This document shows, piece after piece, positions 59,938 through 64,000 of a stretch of DNA of 64,000 nucleotides. Below the pieces are notes generated by a model, which saw only the letters and a list, made by a program, of their open reading frames with translations, did not search any database and was not told the DNA's origin. A program made the position numbers and the translations under genes. The stretch is from contig VFFE01006623.1 in the NCBI GenBank assembly GCA_008921705.1, forward strand, positions 30,344-94,343, read 5' to 3'. Within the stretch, counting starts at the first letter, position 1; every line of letters begins with the position of its first letter. The DNA comes from Burhinus oedicnemus (taxonomy: Eukaryota; Chordata; Aves; Charadriiformes; Burhinidae).

Positions 59938-60480
59938 TTAGGGATTATTCTTAGTCCTCCTTTTATTGCTAACATATTTACAGAAACATTTTTTATTGTC
60001 CTTAACATCAGAAGCCAGGTTAAGTTCTAGTTGGGCTTTGGCCCCTCTAATTTTCTCCCTACATAGCCTCACAACGTCTTTGTAGTCCTCATGAGTGGCC
60101 TGCCCTTTCTTCCAAAGGCCATAAACTCTCCTTTTTACACTGAGTTGTGACCATAACTGTCTGTTCAGATAGGCTGGTCTTTTTCCCTGACAGCTAGATT
60201 TTTGGCACACAGCAACAGCCTGTTCCTGCACCTTTAAGACTTCCTTCTTGAAAAACGTCCATCCTTTCTGGACTTCTTTGCCCTTCAGGACTGTCTCCCA
60301 AGGCACACTGCCAACCAGGCTCCTGAAAACACCAAAGTCTGCCCTCTGGAAGTCCAAGGTGGCACTTCTGCTGATCCCCGTCCTTGCTTCTCCAAGAATC
60401 AAAAACTCTGCCATTTCATGATCGCTATACCCAAGACGGCCTCCAACCATCACATCCTCCATAAGCCCTTCTCTGTTCAC
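59938..60480 (-). pseudogene. CR1 ORF2 remnant: end of endonuclease plus linker (180 aa)
   Basis: The protein keeps the last motif of an APE-type endonuclease, GRLGYSDHEMAEF (residues 14-26), in which SDH holds the conserved catalytic histidine. The linker follows: TLDFQRADFGVFRSLVGSVP, WETVLKGKEVQKGW, KRPAYLNRQL and GAKAQLELNLASDVKDNKK. It ends at TAA (59938-59940) where the CR1 frame otherwise continues through LLLDRRGNKVTKDEE into RT. One substitution would explain the break. The rest of the endonuclease is lost by 5' truncation. The first Met coincides with the edge of the element and is not a true start. Confidence 0.92.
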
Positions 60481-63400
60481 AGAGATCTTTGTTTAGACCT
60501 CTTCAAACAAAGTAGGGAAGAGAATATCCCAGTCTTGGGGAAATGCTTTCATTCCCAAATTGTTGGATAAAATATATATTCAATGAATCCACTTTTCTTT
60601 ACCTTTAGATTTCTTACAAGAGCCCAGCACCAAATATTTTATTTTCAGTTCAGAGGTAACAATGCATTCAATACAAATGAAAAAAAATTGTACATCTCTC
60701 TGCATGGTAAACAGTGCTTTTTGCTATGATTAAGGAAAAAAAGAAAACCATACCACAACTGATCTTTAAATAACAAATTGTGGGCGTTTAAAAATAGCAC
60801 AGTGAATCTGAACAGTATGTTTGGTTTTTACAGCATCTAAAAGATACAGCAGGATGTTTTGTTTTGAATGTCTGCAGGTGTGAATAATTAAAAAACCACA
60901 CTTATGTGTCTTTGATTACATGATCGCTCTCATAGCTACAAGTTATTCTAATCAACTACAGAGGTGATGCGACCTTTGTGAATAGCATGTACAGTGAGTT
61001 TATGTAACCTTTGTGTAGTTTGGATCTCTTTCTTAGCATGCACGCTGCTGAACAATAATAAATATGTAACAATAAACTTCACACTTTTTCAGAACTTGTT
61101 TTTCCTCTCATTGTATTGAAGCCTTCAAAATAACTATCCTTACAATGTTAAATAGTTGTACAATAGCAATTTCCTTCCTTCAAACTGATCCAAAACACAC
61201 TGACATTCTAAATGTCTTCTGTAACACTACTGTTTAAGTTTTTCTGAAATTTTAAGTTTTTAATTTTTTGCATAACATATGAAATATAGAGCATTGCCTC
61301 ATAATTCTATGAAAGTACTATAGAAAAGATGATAGTTATTTTTCACCTATGCCCTCCATTTTCAAATAACTAAAGTAGTTTATGAAATACTTATATGTAT
61401 AAAATGTAAGTGTTAAAGAACACACTAATTGTACAAATGATTGCAGTCACATCACAGGGTTTTACCTAGAGATGAAATTTTTCCATGAACTTGAAGAAAA
61501 ATTGGCTTTGTCTAGATTTCTTAGAAGACATTTTTCTTTGAAAATTTACTTTATTTTATAATTCCTGCTTTACCAAAAAGAATTAAAACACCAAAAATAT
61601 TTCTGTTGGAGAAGCGGGAAGGATTATTCTAGAGAAAGTAAGTGGAGAAAAAAAAATCAAGATGAGGGGGTATGGAATATTAAAAATAAAGCTGTTTTTT
61701 GTTCTGCTAGAAAAAGAAAAAAAAACTTTTTTGTTTCCATCTTCTGGAGGTTTGGGGTTTTTTTTTGCTTTAACATGTGGCAAATAGTTGATGATTTTCA
61801 AGCTGTTTTAGTCTGACTCTCTGTTGAGCTGATCTGTATGAGGAAACACCAGCCTAAGGAAAATACTGTGAAAACCTGGCTATATTTAGTCACTGTCCTT
61901 TGTGTGGTTCCCAAAGAGGCTTGGTCCTCTGCCCCTTGAAGTCAGATTCAGATACAGAATCAGGTCAAACAGCAATTTCAGCATCCTAATTTCAGAATTC
62001 ACATCCTAGAGCCTTTGAAGTGTTATGGCTGGCCACTTTTTCACAAACTGTATAAATAAATTGCACATGATCCTTTACTTCTGTCACTGAGCATGCACTG
62101 ATCTTACCCCAACTCTTGCAGATTCCATAATCACAGCAAGTGAGCAGAACCCTACAGAGAATTATAAAATCTTGGAGCAATAGTATTGAGTTTTCTAAAC
62201 AAATATCCTACTGCTGCCACCCCAGAAGGATGTTGCCCTCTGACAGGGCCTGTGAGAGCTGTAAATTCCAAGTAGATGTCTTGAATACCCCAGAGTGCGT
62301 AAAATAGCCTATGTTTAGGCAACTCAGTCTGTCCTCACTAGTCTCAGAAAGACACACCAACCGTATTAGAAAACAAATACTAGGATAGTATGTTTTCATC
62401 AGTCCTCTTTTGTCAAGTAGCCTTTGGCTGGACAGTTAAAATTTTAATGTCAGGTACCAATACATTTTGCTGTCTGGGAAAGATACACACCAACATACTG
62501 CACAGAAAATAGCCCTTCCACCAAGAAATAAGCCTGGTGCTAAAAGAGCTCTTTCTATTCCTGCTATGGAATATCCACCGTATTTGTGTGATTTAAGTAA
62601 ATATTCACTAGGCCAAATAAAGAGAAAATTTAGAGATCAACCAGGTATCCGTTCAATCTTTCTTTATGCCAGTGAATATTTCATTAGCTTTACTATGCAT
62701 AATGACTCCACAGTAGAGACTGAAGTATGTACAGTTACCAGTGGTCTAGCCCTGGAATGAGTTAAAGCTGAGTCCAACTCCTTTTCCTAATTTGAAAATG
62801 GGTTCCCTCAGGAAGTACCAAACTGAAACTGAGATGCTTAGTAAAAATAAATTGGGGGAAAATATGGTCCCAACATAACATTTTTCTGGGACTGCCTTTT
62901 GCCCAAGAAGATCTCACTTGGTTTGAATGCTTGTCTCTCACTGCAGAGTAATGGAGATTACACATTCCAATAGGAATTCTCATGTAGCCAACATTAATTA
63001 CCTCTACTTATCAGTTACTGATCTTTGGATGAAGGTATTGGTACTAAATATACCTCTTCATATAGAATTGTATATAAACCAATGTTTAGGCAACTCATTA
63101 ATGTGGGGGGTTTTTGTCAACTTACCTTCTATGATACAATTATTTGTGAAGCCTGTAGCTTTGAGTTAGTCACAAGTGTGCAAAGATGAAAGAAAAGGTC
63201 GACATATTTTCTACCACCTGTCATCATTATCTTCTGTTACTTCTGATAGACTCTAGAGTAAATGCAAACACATGGTATCATTTACACTTATGAAAGTAGA
63301 TTGTCTACGTCAGCTACCTTACTTTGATCTACACCTGGTATCACTCATCACAGGCAAACCGTGTGTAAGTGAGACAGTGTTTAACAGCTCATCTTTAGTA

Positions 63401-64000
63401 TGAAAGCATGCTGGTACCACAATAAATTCTCCCTTATTGCATCTTAGTAATGAATTAACATGTATGCTCTTCATACAATCTTGTACTCTGCAGAAAGCAA
63501 ATTAAGCAGAGCTTGCAGTTGTTTTCATCTTTAAAAAAAGACATAGAGTACCATTAAGAGAAAAACACAGTAAATAAAACCCAAATCTAATTTAATGTTG
63601 TCCTTTTAATATCATTATATTATATACATAAGAAAGGCGCTTAAACAAACAAACAAACAAATTCCTCATGGAGAATACCCATCCTAAGATTACCAGTGCT
63701 TCTCTAACAGGCACATCCAAACCAAATTCAAGTCTCTATTGCTGAGCCAGCTTACAGCAGAATCAAATTTAGCTCATTTCACTCGTAACAGTTTGAGCAA
63801 ATGGTTACTATAGTGGGAACACACTACCAAGGACCAAATGAAACATTAACATGATTCACTCCCCTGTGCTGTAAACAATTCTTCTTATAGCTAACATTTT
63901 TGCACTTTTTGCAATAAAATGTAAGAACATCAAACTCCTAAAGATATTGGCAGCTCTGGGACAAGTCTCGTTGTCATTTGTACGCGTTAGCAGTAGTCAA
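60481..64000. other. Gene-free AT-rich stretch
   Basis: No open frame longer than about 100 codons and none recognisable (the largest is 97 codons at 62467-62760, plus strand, no family motif). Simple sequence includes T- and A-rich runs near 61655-61770 and an AAAC repeat at 63643-63661. No CR1 or LTR is visible after copy F. Confidence 0.7.
63643..63661. repeat. (AAAC)n tract
   Basis: Four and a half AAAC units on the plus strand. A short tetranucleotide microsatellite. Confidence 0.88.

Larger units (their letters stand above)
58484..60480 (-). mobile_element. CR1 LINE copy F, about 2 kb, best-preserved ORF2 remnant
   Basis: CR1 on the minus strand. The 3' end at the left has AGAATCATAGAATC units (58488-58516), then GTCTAGGTTGGAAGGGATC and a 3' part with CCACTAAACCATGTCTCTCA, which marks a subfamily different from copies C, D and E. 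Going rightward come the RT C-terminal block (58761-59060), a deletion near 59060-59075, RT with motif A (59137-59910), an in-frame stop, and the linker with the end of the endonuclease (59938-60480). It breaks off at about 60480 next to GTTCAC, the 5' truncation point. ORF1 and most of the endonuclease are missing. Large internal damage makes the copy inert. Confidence 0.95.

Noticed and set aside
59156..59941. Plus-strand open frames (77 and 98 codons) over CR1 copy F
   Set aside because: Antisense to the reverse-transcriptase remnant, with no independent similarity.
63643..63661. Direct AAAC repeats considered as a CRISPR-like or regulatory array
   Set aside because: It is a simple tetranucleotide microsatellite without spacers.

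Overview
The window looks like a stretch of bird nuclear genome, probably a passerine, though that last step is only a guess. The organism call rests on six copies of the CR1 non-LTR retrotransposon, several with the typical avian 3' end (runs of ATAGAATC followed by GGTTTAGGTTGGAAG on the complementary strand), and on three avian-type endogenous retrovirus LTRs (TGTCCTGGTTTGAG... at the 5' end, ...CCAAACCACxACA or ...CAAACCATAACA at the 3' end). The rest is AT-rich single-copy-looking DNA with short homopolymers and A-rich tracts. I found no host protein-coding exon, tRNA, rRNA, CRISPR array or bacterial-type operon. The only open frames with recognisable protein similarity are decayed CR1 ORF2 (endonuclease/reverse transcriptase) pieces. 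The window is therefore intergenic or deep-intronic; the sequence does not say which.

Layout. 1-5147: gene-free. 5148-6955: CR1 copy A on the minus strand, with an internal deletion. 6956-14090: gene-free. 14100-16655: an old, badly decayed CR1 copy B on the plus strand, split by a solo LTR (14991-15644) with a perfect 5-bp target duplication GTCAA. 16788-17058: short CR1 copy C (minus), tail-to-tail with B. 17059-19308: gene-free. 19309-19328: a 20-N assembly gap, followed at once by the 3' third of another LTR (to 19559). 19560-34643: about 15 kb without genes, with some enhancer-like unique segments. 34644-34908 and 37282-37729: short CR1 copies D and E (minus). 37730-45252: gene-free. 45253-45967: complete-looking solo LTR on the minus strand, same family as the one at the gap. 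45968-58483: gene-free, with a GC-rich patch at 56370-56720. 58484-60480: CR1 copy F (minus), the best-preserved reverse-transcriptase remnant. 60481-64000: gene-free.

No genes work together here. The history is one of repeated retrotransposon insertion: an old CR1 (B) was later hit by an ERV, which then recombined to a solo LTR, and minus-strand CR1 copies were added, all now dead. I found no new biological system. The points most worth following are the nested insertion, the gap at the edge of an LTR, the CpG-poor GC-rich island near 56.5 kb, and a few unique segments that resemble conserved non-coding elements but need an alignment to prove it.
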